Source: Planctomycetia bacterium | GTDB taxonomy: Bacteria; Planctomycetota; Phycisphaerae; Phycisphaerales; UBA1924 | Direction of reading: 5' to 3' | Length of the DNA stretch: 8,707 nucleotides | Assembly (NCBI GenBank): GCA_005776545.1 | Contig: SXOY01000051.1 | Span: forward strand, 1-8,707 | Shown: piece after piece, positions 1 to 5,879 of the stretch | Numbering within the stretch: position 1 is the stretch's first letter | How the letters are laid out: each line of letters opens with the position of its first letter | Translations under genes and position numbers: made by a program | The notes under the pieces: generated by a model | The model's database searches: none | Told to the model about the DNA's origin: nothing | The model's input: the letters and a program-made list of their open reading frames with translations, nothing else

Positions 1-324
1 AGCTTGCGACCAACGAAACCCAATGCTCCCGCTCGTCCCCGCCACGTACACCCCGTCGCGAGAAATCCCACTGCCGTAGTTGGTCGGGAATCCGATCACG
101 GCGGGAATCGCCGTTACTCCCCCCGAAAGTGTCCAGCGATACGCCCCCGAGGGTCCGCCCTGCCAGCCATACCCACCCGAAACAGCGGTCCCATCCGCGC
201 TCGAGCCGGTTACCACCACCCCCAGCGACCCCGCCGGCGGCACATAAGTATGTATTACCTGAGCCTGCACATGCGCGGCGACCAATGCGATAGCGGCTAA
301 AAACGCTGAAACTTTCGAACGCAT
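1..324 (-). CDS. Exported HAF-repeat-type protein, N-terminal part (runs off the left edge)
   Basis: An open frame of 108 codons starts at the ATG at 324-322 and continues past the window edge without a stop. A GGAG sits about 8 bases upstream of the start. Residues 1-21 form a classic signal peptide (MRSK, then a hydrophobic Ala/Leu/Val core, cleavage likely after VQA). The mature part is rich in Gly, Ser and Thr and shows two copies of a loose motif: 'SADGTAVSGG' followed by 'AYRW' (about 42-64), then 'SRDGVYVAG' followed by 'GFRW' (about 88-105). The pattern S-x-DG-x-x-V-x-G then (A/F)-R-W is typical of the bacterial 'extracellular repeat, HAF family', often found in secreted proteins of planctomycetes and proteobacteria that may end in a PEP-CTERM tail. 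The C-terminus is not in the window, so an anchoring tail cannot be confirmed. Likely location is the envelope or outside the cell; the function is unknown. It is divergent from the gene at 442. Confidence 0.75.
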   Translation of the reverse strand, partial: MRSKVSAFLAAIALVAAHVQAQVIHTYVPPAGSLGVVVTGSSADGTAVSGGYGWQGGPSGAYRWTLSGGVTAIPAVIGFPTNYGSGISRDGVYVAGTSGSIGFRWSQA

Positions 325-353
325 GAGGTTGCTCCGTTTCGTCCTACCTGTGA

Positions 354-359
354 GTTATA
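354..359 (-). promoter_or_regulatory. Possible -10 element of the HAF-repeat gene
   Basis: On the minus strand the sequence reads TATAAC, five of six matches to the TATAAT consensus, 29 bases upstream of the ATG at 324. No convincing -35 hexamer is present at 16-18 bases, so the call rests on the -10 alone. Confidence 0.3.
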
Positions 360-441
360 CCGTCTAGACTTCCAAGTTGCACCCGAAATCTTGCACCCTG
401 ATTCATTTGATTAGACAACTTTTGCATCGGATCCACAATCT

Positions 442-843
442 ATGTCCCTGCGGCCCCAAAACCAGCCCGATAAGCCCCCAACCCCCCCGACCGGCCTTAA
501 ATGGGTCTTCCGCATCTGCATCACCATTTTCCTGCTTCCCTTCCTTGGCGTCGGGCTTTCACTTGTTGCCGGTGGTGGGTTTGCGGGTTCCCGAGGCGGA
601 CTCCTCGCGGGATTTGGCGCATTTGGGGTCGTCGTCGGATTAGCTTTTCTCGCGATCCCAGTTCTCATGCTCTTCGTAATCTGGACATCAGACTTCAAGC
701 AACCCGCAAAATTCGACCGCACCCCAATCGAGCCTCCGGAAAATCCCACCCAACACACCGCAAGCCCCATGCGATCGTGCAACTACTGCAAGCGGCCCCG
801 CCCCGCCACGGAGCCAACCTGCCCAGCCTGCGGCGCTTCGTAA
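442..843 (+). CDS. Small membrane protein with C-terminal zinc ribbon, function unknown
   Basis: A 133-residue protein with clear, non-random architecture. Residues 1-18 are a Pro-rich cytosolic stretch. Two hydrophobic segments follow (about 19-47 and 53-82), separated by a short Gly-rich turn with Arg51, giving a helical hairpin. Residues 83-110 are a Pro/Thr-rich linker. The C-terminus is a zinc ribbon with two CxxC knuckles: C113-x-x-C116 and C127-x-x-C130 ('CPACGAS' at the very end). Both termini are predicted on the cytosolic side. I do not recognise a named family; small membrane proteins with a zinc ribbon are common hypothetical proteins in bacteria. The start has only a weak GGA 10 bases upstream, but no other Met occurs before residue 75, so this start is favoured. 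It lies divergent from the exported HAF protein and tail-to-tail with znuB, so it is probably transcribed alone. A link to zinc supply is possible only by position. Confidence 0.75.
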   Translation: MSLRPQNQPDKPPTPPTGLKWVFRICITIFLLPFLGVGLSLVAGGGFAGSRGGLLAGFGAFGVVVGLAFLAIPVLMLFVIWTSDFKQPAKFDRTPIEPPENPTQHTASPMRSCNYCKRPRPATEPTCPACGAS

Positions 844-951
844 CTGCCACTGCACAACAATGCTCATCGCGTCGCGCGCGAGTTCTCGCAAACGCTCTGT
901 CTGCACAGTCGCTTGATGGCAGGCGTATCTCGCTCACAAATCACTTTTTGT

Positions 952-1812
952 TCAATTTCGCAACGCAAATCGAGCACCGAAATAGCACATGCACTGGCTC
1001 AAGACGATCGAAGGTCCCGGCGGCCAGTCGGTTTCAAAACTCAAGAACAGCCCACCCACCAGGCCCAGCAATGCGAACGCGAAACTGGCAATGAGAACAG
1101 GCCGCGAGCGAGATGACACTACTAACGCAGCAGCGCCGGGCAACACAAGCATCGCCGTCGCAAGCACAACGCCCGCAAGTTTCATCGCCGTCACCGTGGT
1201 GATCGCAAGCAACGTGAGCAGGAGCAACTGCATGAATCGCGTATTGATCCCCAATGACGCCGCGATCTTCGCATCAAACGCCCACAACGTGAGCGGGCGG
1301 CGAAACCAGAACAATGTCGCCAGCACAAACACCGCTACCGCCAGCGCGATCCATGCATCCGGCCATGACACCGCCAGCAAATTGCCAAACAGTACCGACT
1401 CCCAGGATACTCCCGAAACAATCCGTTTTGAATATGCAACGTTAAGTAGGATCGCGCCCAGTGCCATCGATGCAACCAGAATAATCCCGATCGCAGTGTC
1501 AGCGTGGGTGTTCCCTTTGCGCGAGAGATGCCCGATGAACATCGCCGCTGCCAGGCAAAACGCAAGCACAACACCAAACTGCCCCAGCGAAAGCCCAATT
1601 CCCGCGCCGGTTCCAGACAACAGTCCGAGCATCGCCGCGACGCCAATGCCGCCAAATGCCGCGTGCGAAATGCCCTGCCCAATGAAACTCAGGCGTTTCA
1701 GAACGACGAGCACGCTCAAGAACGCACACATCGCCGCAACCGCAAGCCCCGCAATAATCGGCGGCCAGAACAACGCAGCGCTTTCCCCTGTAAGAAAATT
1801 CCACGTGTTCAT
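952..1812 (-). CDS. znuB: Zinc ABC transporter, membrane permease ZnuB
   Basis: A 286-residue permease of the ABC-3 family (metal-ion transport across the inner membrane). It forms the channel through which zinc delivered by ZnuA enters the cytosol, driven by ZnuC. The protein is almost wholly hydrophobic with about eight to nine helices. Family landmarks are visible: 'LSFIGQGISHAAFGGIG' at about 41-57 (family pattern ISHA..PG..), 'HADTAIGI' at 103-110, and the coupling/channel segment 'LAGVVLATAMLVLPGAAA' at 212-229. Its length matches the family (260-300). The start chosen is the ATG at 1812-1810. It overlaps the znuC stop as ATGA, has GGGAG six bases upstream, and puts the first helix at a normal position; an upstream Met at 1848 would add 12 residues lying inside the znuC tail. 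It is the last gene of the operon. The paralogous manganese permeases look similar, but the ZnuA partner argues for zinc. Confidence 0.93.
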   Translation of the reverse strand: MNTWNFLTGESAALFWPPIIAGLAVAAMCAFLSVLVVLKRLSFIGQGISHAAFGGIGVAAMLGLLSGTGAGIGLSLGQFGVVLAFCLAAAMFIGHLSRKGNTHADTAIGIILVASMALGAILLNVAYSKRIVSGVSWESVLFGNLLAVSWPDAWIALAVAVFVLATLFWFRRPLTLWAFDAKIAASLGINTRFMQLLLLTLLAITTVTAMKLAGVVLATAMLVLPGAAALVVSSRSRPVLIASFAFALLGLVGGLFLSFETDWPPGPSIVLSQCMCYFGARFALRN

Positions 1813-2672
1813 GTTGAACTCCCGTGGCGGTGCGTCGGGTCCGTGCAACTCTTGGCAGCATGCGCATCAACATGCAAGTCACCAAATATCGATGCCATGT
1901 CGTGACGAAACACTTCGGCGAGAACTGCCGGCGTTAGACCCTCCGGAGTTCCGTGCGAGTGAAGCGTGCGGGCCAGACATGCAACCCGATCGCAACCGGC
2001 GGCAATAGTGCGAATGTCGTGACTGACCACGATGATCGTGAGTTTGAGTTCGCGCGAGAGACGTTCAAGCAGATCCGCAAACTGCTTCTGGCCAGCGACG
2101 TCAATGCCGACCGTTGGCTCATCAAGCAGCAGCAACTTGGGATGCATGACAATCGCACGAGCAATTGCAATCCGCTGCAATTGTCCGCCCGAGAGCTTTC
2201 CGATTGGGTGATCAGCAAACTCAGTCGCCCCCACCACTTCAAGAGCCTGGTCCGCAGCGGCCTTTGCCTTCGGCGACAGTCCTGAAAAAGGCGACAACGC
2301 CGAGGTCATGGTCAATTCCACTACTTCGCGGGCTGAAAGCGGAAAACCAAGCTCAGCCTCCGATTTCTGCGGCACATATCCAATACGCCGATTGGCGCGA
2401 GCAACTTTCGGATCATCACCAAAGACGCGAATTGTGCCCGTGTGCCCCGTGAGCAATCCAAGCGCGAGATTGATAAGAGTTGATTTACCGCCGCCATTTG
2501 GGCCAAGAATGCCCAGTCGCTCGCCGACCTCAACGCGAAGCGTAACGTTTTCGACCGCAGGCAATCGATCCGCGGAATAGCCAAACGAGACATTGAAAAA
2601 TTCAACCGCAGCAGGCCCTGCGACGAAGTCGCTGGCCCTGGTCGCACCCACACTCAAAGAAACAGGTTTCAC
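1809..2672 (-). CDS. znuC: Zinc ABC transporter, ATPase ZnuC
   Basis: A 287-residue ABC ATPase powering zinc import, acting at the cytosolic face of ZnuB. All nucleotide-binding motifs are intact: Walker A GPNGGGKST at 57-65, Q-loop Q102, signature LSGGQ at 160-164, Walker B LLLLDEP at 180-186 and switch histidine H218. The start is a GTG at 2672-2670 that overlaps the znuA stop as GTGA, which indicates translational coupling. This start gives about 22 residues before the first strand of the ABC fold. After the ATPase core the protein has a tail with His257, His267, His271, Cys276, His281 and His283. The gene ends in an ATGA overlap with znuB. Among ABC ATPases the closest functional reading is the zinc/manganese group, supported by both neighbours. 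Confidence 0.93.
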   Translation of the reverse strand: MKPVSLSVGATRASDFVAGPAAVEFFNVSFGYSADRLPAVENVTLRVEVGERLGILGPNGGGKSTLINLALGLLTGHTGTIRVFGDDPKVARANRRIGYVPQKSEAELGFPLSAREVVELTMTSALSPFSGLSPKAKAAADQALEVVGATEFADHPIGKLSGGQLQRIAIARAIVMHPKLLLLDEPTVGIDVAGQKQFADLLERLSRELKLTIIVVSHDIRTIAAGCDRVACLARTLHSHGTPEGLTPAVLAEVFRHDMASIFGDLHVDAHAAKSCTDPTHRHGSST

Positions 2673-3691
2673 TTGGTCGCGTTCTCCGACGGCGGCGTAT
2701 CACTCAGACCTTTGACAAGCTCCTGAAGATTAGTTTCCATGAGCTTAAACCAGTCGCCATCGCCAAGTGGATCAAGATGACCCAGTCGGACCTTGGCAGT
2801 CTCGGCAATCCGCTGTGCAGCTTTGGCGTTGAACTGTGGCTCGACAAAAATGGTTTTGACATTCTGCTCGCGTATCGCCCTGATCACTTCATCAAGCTGG
2901 CCCGGAGTTGGCTCAGCGCTTTCAAAATGACGAATGACTTCGGCGATCTTAATGTCATATCGAGCAGCAAGACGCCCAAACGCGGCATGATGCGTAACAA
3001 TCGACCGCCCCCTAAATGGAGCAAGTTCAACCTGAAACCGCTCATGCAACGCATCGACCATTTTCAAAGTCGCGGCGACCTTGTCATCAATCTCCTTATC
3101 CACACCTGCCCACTCAGCACCGCGTCGAGCAACTGCATGCTTCATCGCATCTGCGAGGTGTGGGATGCACTGCCGTACCAATACAGGATCAAGCCAAATG
3201 TGGACATCGGGCGCTTCATGCTCATCGTGATCGTGACCATGATGATCGCCTTTTTCATCAGCCTTGTGATCGTGTGGCTTTGGTGAATCGTCCACTTTCT
3301 GTAGCCCGAGCACTTCGCCAAGCACAACAACCCTTCGGCGTTCGCTCGATCCTTTGGCAAGGAATTTGGCAACTCCTGGCTCTAGCCCCATTCCGACATA
3401 GGCAACCACATCACAATCGCCGAGCGCTTTCATATCGCTAGGTCTGAACTCGTACCCGTGCTCAGACTGACCAGGCTGCATCAACCCAGTGACCTTGACT
3501 CCATCTGGCGCGATTGACTGCATCAACCCAACCAGCGGCGGAATCGTGACGATGACGCGAATCTCAGAGCGTGATGTAACCGCCCGCGTCTCAGGTTCAG
3601 GTGCAGCACTCGCAACCGATACCCCCGCCAACCCCGCGGCGACGAAAACCGCAATTACAAGCGACCCACTTGGATTTCTGAACAGCGACAT
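2669..3691 (-). CDS. znuA: Periplasmic zinc-binding protein ZnuA
   Basis: A 340-residue solute-binding protein of the cluster A-I (cluster 9) metal family. It captures zinc in the periplasm and passes it to ZnuB. Residues 1-30 are a signal peptide (positive SLFRN start, hydrophobic core, ASA-A cleavage region); there is no lipobox cysteine, so the protein should be soluble. Metal ligands are visible: H78 in SEHGYEF, H164 in PDVHIWLDP, and the histidines of THHAAFGR (233-240), where manganese-binding relatives such as PsaA use glutamate. A fourth acidic position is likely D307 in HLDPLG. Between about 137 and 160 lies an insertion with seven histidines (140, 142, 150, 151, 153, 155, 158) and many Asp/Glu, the flexible His-rich loop that marks zinc-specific ZnuA proteins. 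The start ATG has a strong GAGGTGAG Shine-Dalgarno just upstream. It is the first gene of the operon and divergent from serS. Confidence 0.94.
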   Translation of the reverse strand: MSLFRNPSGSLVIAVFVAAGLAGVSVASAAPEPETRAVTSRSEIRVIVTIPPLVGLMQSIAPDGVKVTGLMQPGQSEHGYEFRPSDMKALGDCDVVAYVGMGLEPGVAKFLAKGSSERRRVVVLGEVLGLQKVDDSPKPHDHKADEKGDHHGHDHDEHEAPDVHIWLDPVLVRQCIPHLADAMKHAVARRGAEWAGVDKEIDDKVAATLKMVDALHERFQVELAPFRGRSIVTHHAAFGRLAARYDIKIAEVIRHFESAEPTPGQLDEVIRAIREQNVKTIFVEPQFNAKAAQRIAETAKVRLGHLDPLGDGDWFKLMETNLQELVKGLSDTPPSENATK

Positions 3692-3722
3692 AACTCACCT
3701 CGTTCTAGCAGTAATCCGCTAA

Positions 3723-3738
3723 TGAGAATACGCTCTCA
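3723..3738. promoter_or_regulatory. Palindromic operator candidate over the znuA -10 (Zur/Fur-type guess)
   Basis: The sequence is TGAGA-N6-TCTCA, a perfect 5+5 inverted repeat spanning 16 bases. Read on the znuA strand it contains the whole -10 hexamer TATTCT, the classic position for a repressor that blocks RNA polymerase. Bacterial znu operons are usually repressed by the Fur-family protein Zur when zinc is plentiful, and Fur-family boxes are A/T-rich palindromes of 15-19 bases with TGA...TCA ends. The match to any known Zur consensus is only partial, so the identity of the regulator is inferred from the gene it controls. Confidence 0.45.
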
Positions 3739-3754
3739 AGAAGGATCGGTTCAA
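3725..3754 (-). promoter_or_regulatory. znuA-znuC-znuB operon promoter
   Basis: On the minus strand a -35 TTGAAC (3754-3749) and a -10 TATTCT (3730-3725) are separated by 18 bases; each matches the sigma-70 consensus at four of six positions. The expected transcription start near 3718 leaves a leader of about 27 bases holding the GAGGTGAG ribosome site. Spacing, position and overlap with the palindrome support it. Confidence 0.5.
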
Positions 3755-3807
3755 TCGGGCGAACGAAATTGCTGAAATTCATCCTCACAAATTGCAAACA
3801 AATTAGC

Positions 3808-3836
3808 TTGCCGACAGTGCGATGCGTTTCTACACT
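3808..3836 (+). promoter_or_regulatory. serS promoter, placed for a leaderless or near-leaderless mRNA
   Basis: A -35 TTGCCG (3808-3813) and a -10 TACACT (3831-3836) are separated by exactly 17 bases; each matches consensus at four of six positions. The -10 ends only eight bases before the serS ATG at 3845, so transcription would begin about 0-3 bases before the start codon. This fits the absence of any purine-rich ribosome site (the bases before ATG are CCCGCCCC). Confidence 0.45.
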
Positions 3837-3844
3837 CCCGCCCC

Positions 3845-5239
3845 ATGATCGACCTCAAAGCACTGCGTGAAAATCCTGAGAAGTACAAAGCCGGAGCCGC
3901 CAAAAAGCGGATTTCTGTAAATATCGAACGCCTGCTCGAGCTTGAAGCCAAGAAGCGTGCGTCGATGACGGAAATGGAAAACATCCGAGCTGCCCAGCGC
4001 CAGATCGAAAAAGAGTCTGGACCACAAATTGGCAGGCTCGCAGGCGCAATCAAAAAAGCTGAAGGTGCTGAGAAAGCGAAACTGGAAGCAGAGCTTGATG
4101 AACTCAAGACCAAACCCGCGGCCCTGAAAGCCCAGGTGTCTGAACGCGAAGCGTTGATCCAAAGCCTTGAGCCAGAAATCAATTCGATCCTGCTTGAGTG
4201 TCCAATGCCGCCGGATGAGGATGTTCCGGTCGGCGCCGGGAGCGATGACAACATTGAAATCTCGCGATGGAATCCCTCGTGGTTTGATGTGTCCAAATCG
4301 TTTGAAGCAAACAAGGGATTCAAGCCCAAGGGACATCTTGAACTGGTTGAGAAACTCAAACTCGCAGACTTTGGCCGCGGCGTAAAGCTTGGCGGCACGC
4401 GTCACTACATCCTCACAGGCGACGGTATGCGATTGCAGCAGGCCGTCTTGCGTTTCGCAATCGACTTCATGATTGAGAAATATGGCTTCTCGCCCATGTA
4501 TGTTCCAGTGATCGTCCGCGAAGAAACCATGCTCGGCACCGGCTTCTTCCCGCAGGGGCGTGAACAGGCGTACATGGTGGAGGAATCCAAGCGTGGCGGC
4601 GGGCACGACCTGTTCCTCACAGGTACAGGCGAAGTTGGACTCATGGGAATTCACATGGATGAAATCCTTGATGAATCTCAGTTGCCACTGAAGTACTGCA
4701 CGGTTTCAACCTGTTTCCGGCGTGAAGCGGGCGCAGCAGGCAAAGACACCGCAGGTTTATATCGCATTCACCAGTTTGAAAAAGTTGAACAAGTGGTGAT
4801 CTGCAAAGCTGATGAAGCCGAGAGCCGCAAGTGGCACAAAGACATGATCAGCTATGTGCAGGCTCTGCTTCAAACGCTTGAACTGCCACACCGGTTGCTG
4901 CAATGCTGCACAGGCGACCTTGGACCAAAGAACGCGGACATGGTAGATATTGAAAGCTGGATGCCAAGTCGCGGCGATGTGAAAGATGGCGCACCGACCG
5001 GCGCGTATGGCGAGACTCACTCGGCCTCACGTCTGTACGACTATCAGTGCCGTCGCTTGAATATCAGATATCGTTCGGGAGAAAAAGGAACCGTTGTCTG
5101 TCACTCATTGAACAACACGGTGATCGCCAGCCCGCGCGTCCTGATTCCAATTCTGGAAATGTACCAAAACGCAGATGGCACTGTGACGGTTCCTAGGGCT
5201 TTGAGGCCATACATGGGCGGCAAAGAGCAAATTGGCTGA
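3845..5239 (+). CDS. serS: Seryl-tRNA synthetase
   Basis: A 464-residue class II aminoacyl-tRNA synthetase that charges tRNA-Ser (and tRNA-Sec where present) with serine in the cytosol. Residues 1 to about 115 are the tRNA-binding arm: 'MIDLKALRENPEKYKAG' is the standard opening, followed by a long charged Ala/Glu/Lys antiparallel coiled coil (about 27-112). The catalytic core begins near 165. The serine-binding TxE region reads 'LTGTGEV' (258-264) and motif 2 reads 'CFRREAGAAGKDTAGLYR' (290-307), followed by HQFEKVE. 'DIESWMPSRG' (368-377) and 'ETHSASRLYDYQCRRLNIRYR' region (390-410) are typical. Motif 3 lies at about 421-440 with Arg431, followed by VPRALRPYMGG near the end. The protein is longer than the usual 420-430 residues. 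Oddities are TGE in place of the usual T(A/S)E and 'SLNNTVIASPR' where most enzymes have a T-L-N-G-S-type sequence; the catalytic Arg and Glu positions remain. It may be cotranscribed with the sulfotransferase-like gene 56 bases downstream. Confidence 0.95.
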   Translation: MIDLKALRENPEKYKAGAAKKRISVNIERLLELEAKKRASMTEMENIRAAQRQIEKESGPQIGRLAGAIKKAEGAEKAKLEAELDELKTKPAALKAQVSEREALIQSLEPEINSILLECPMPPDEDVPVGAGSDDNIEISRWNPSWFDVSKSFEANKGFKPKGHLELVEKLKLADFGRGVKLGGTRHYILTGDGMRLQQAVLRFAIDFMIEKYGFSPMYVPVIVREETMLGTGFFPQGREQAYMVEESKRGGGHDLFLTGTGEVGLMGIHMDEILDESQLPLKYCTVSTCFRREAGAAGKDTAGLYRIHQFEKVEQVVICKADEAESRKWHKDMISYVQALLQTLELPHRLLQCCTGDLGPKNADMVDIESWMPSRGDVKDGAPTGAYGETHSASRLYDYQCRRLNIRYRSGEKGTVVCHSLNNTVIASPRVLIPILEMYQNADGTVTVPRALRPYMGGKEQIG

Positions 5240-5248
5240 AACCGCGAC

Positions 5249-5273
5249 GGAGTTTGATGAACTCTCGCCTTTT
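5249..5273 (+). terminator. Weak hairpin with T-run after serS
   Basis: GAGTT (5250-5254) pairs with AACTC (5260-5264) around a five-base loop, with one extra G-T pair at the base, followed after four bases by TTTT (5270-5273). The stem is short and not GC-rich, so at best it attenuates read-through from serS into the next gene. Confidence 0.2.
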
Positions 5274-5285
5274 GCAGGTCGATAA

Positions 5286-5303
5286 ATGACTCGCAATGCG
5301 TAA
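5286..5303 (+). other. Possible five-codon leader ORF overlapping the next gene's start
   Basis: ATG ACT CGC AAT GCG TAA. An AGG (5276-5278) lies seven bases upstream of this ATG, ideal for ribosome binding, whereas the ATG of the next gene (5296) is 17 bases from it and has no ribosome site of its own. The stop overlaps the real gene's start region, an arrangement that allows termination-reinitiation. It could equally be chance. Confidence 0.25.
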
Positions 5304-5865
5304 ATTCATCACCGTAGTTTCAGGGCTTCCACGATCAGGCACAAGCATGGCGATGCAAATGATCGCCTCTGGCGGGATCGAGCCTTTGACTGATTCGCTG
5401 CGAACTCCTGACGCTGACAACCCGCGCGGCTACTACGAGTTTGAACGCGTGAAGCAACTGAAGACTGATAAGGCCTGGGTTGGTGATGCAGTTGGAAAAG
5501 TCGTGAAAGTGATTCACATGCTCCTTCCGGAACTGCCGGAAGACCGTGAGTATCGCGTGGTCTTCATGGATCGCAGCTTGCAAGAGGTTGTCGCCAGCCA
5601 GACAGCGATGTTGTCCAGAAACGCAAAATCTGGCGCTTCGATCTCGCCCGAACGGCTCAAGGCAGTCTTCGAAGCTCAACTTAAGACCGTGAACGCATGG
5701 CTTGCAAATCGGCCACAGTTCAAGATCCTGCACGTGCCACATGCGGAGATGATTCGCGACACTGCAACTCAGGCGAATGCGATCAACAACTTCCTCGGCA
5801 ACGATCTGAATCTAAACTCGATGCTCGGCGTGGTAGATCCAAATCTGCATCGCAACAAATGCTGA
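5296..5865 (+). CDS. Small sulfotransferase-family P-loop protein
   Basis: A 189-residue protein that opens directly with a strand and P-loop, 'ITVVSGLPRSGTSMAMQMI' (5-23). This is the 5'-phosphosulfate-binding loop of PAPS-dependent sulfotransferases, with the characteristic PRSGTS. The second cofactor region is also visible: 'YRVVFMDRSLQEVVASQ' (86-102), with Arg93 and Ser101 at the positions that bind the 3'-phosphate of PAPS. Other landmarks are 'NPRGYYEFERV' (42-52), 'KVVKVIHMLLPELP' (68-81) and the ending 'VVDPNLHRNK' (179-188). The predicted role is transfer of sulfate from PAPS to an unknown acceptor in the cytosol, but the protein is shorter than most bacterial sulfotransferases (250-300) and offers little room for an acceptor-binding region, so it might act on a small substrate or bind a nucleotide otherwise. 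The ATG at 5296 is the only one possible before the P-loop, because an in-frame TGA lies at 5287-5289. It follows serS by 56 bases and converges on the phosphodiesterase gene. Confidence 0.8.
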   Translation: MRKFITVVSGLPRSGTSMAMQMIASGGIEPLTDSLRTPDADNPRGYYEFERVKQLKTDKAWVGDAVGKVVKVIHMLLPELPEDREYRVVFMDRSLQEVVASQTAMLSRNAKSGASISPERLKAVFEAQLKTVNAWLANRPQFKILHVPHAEMIRDTATQANAINNFLGNDLNLNSMLGVVDPNLHRNKC

Positions 5866-5879
5866 TACCAAAATAGTTT

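Noticed and set aside
4..300. A 98-codon plus-strand open frame at the left edge
   Set aside because: Arg/Pro-rich shadow of the minus-strand HAF-repeat gene, which has a signal peptide and repeat motifs.
844..951. Possible terminators between the zinc-ribbon gene and znuB (GCGAG-TT-CTCGC at 878-889; CTGCCA/TGGCAG at 844-849 and 917-922)
   Set aside because: The first has a two-base loop and no T-run on either strand; the second has arms about 67 bases apart. No credible intrinsic terminator is seen in this 108-base gap.
501..1094. A 197-codon plus-strand open frame overlapping the zinc-ribbon gene in another frame
   Set aside because: No hydrophobic or domain pattern; the overlapping frame at 442-843 has membrane helices and paired CxxC motifs.
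1813..1848. Upstream Met start for ZnuB at 1848
   Set aside because: It adds 12 hydrophilic residues within the znuC tail; the ATG at 1812 has a GGGAG ribosome site and the ATGA overlap.
989..2008. A 339-codon plus-strand open frame opposite znuB and the end of znuC
   Set aside because: It is rich in Asn, Ala, Pro, Ser and Thr with no domain, has no ribosome site, and spans two certain genes on the other strand.
3751..4654. Long minus-strand open frames (215 and 274 codons) opposite the 5' half of serS
   Set aside because: They lie wholly antisense to the well-supported serS gene, have no recognisable domain, and show the composition expected of reverse-strand reading of a biased gene.
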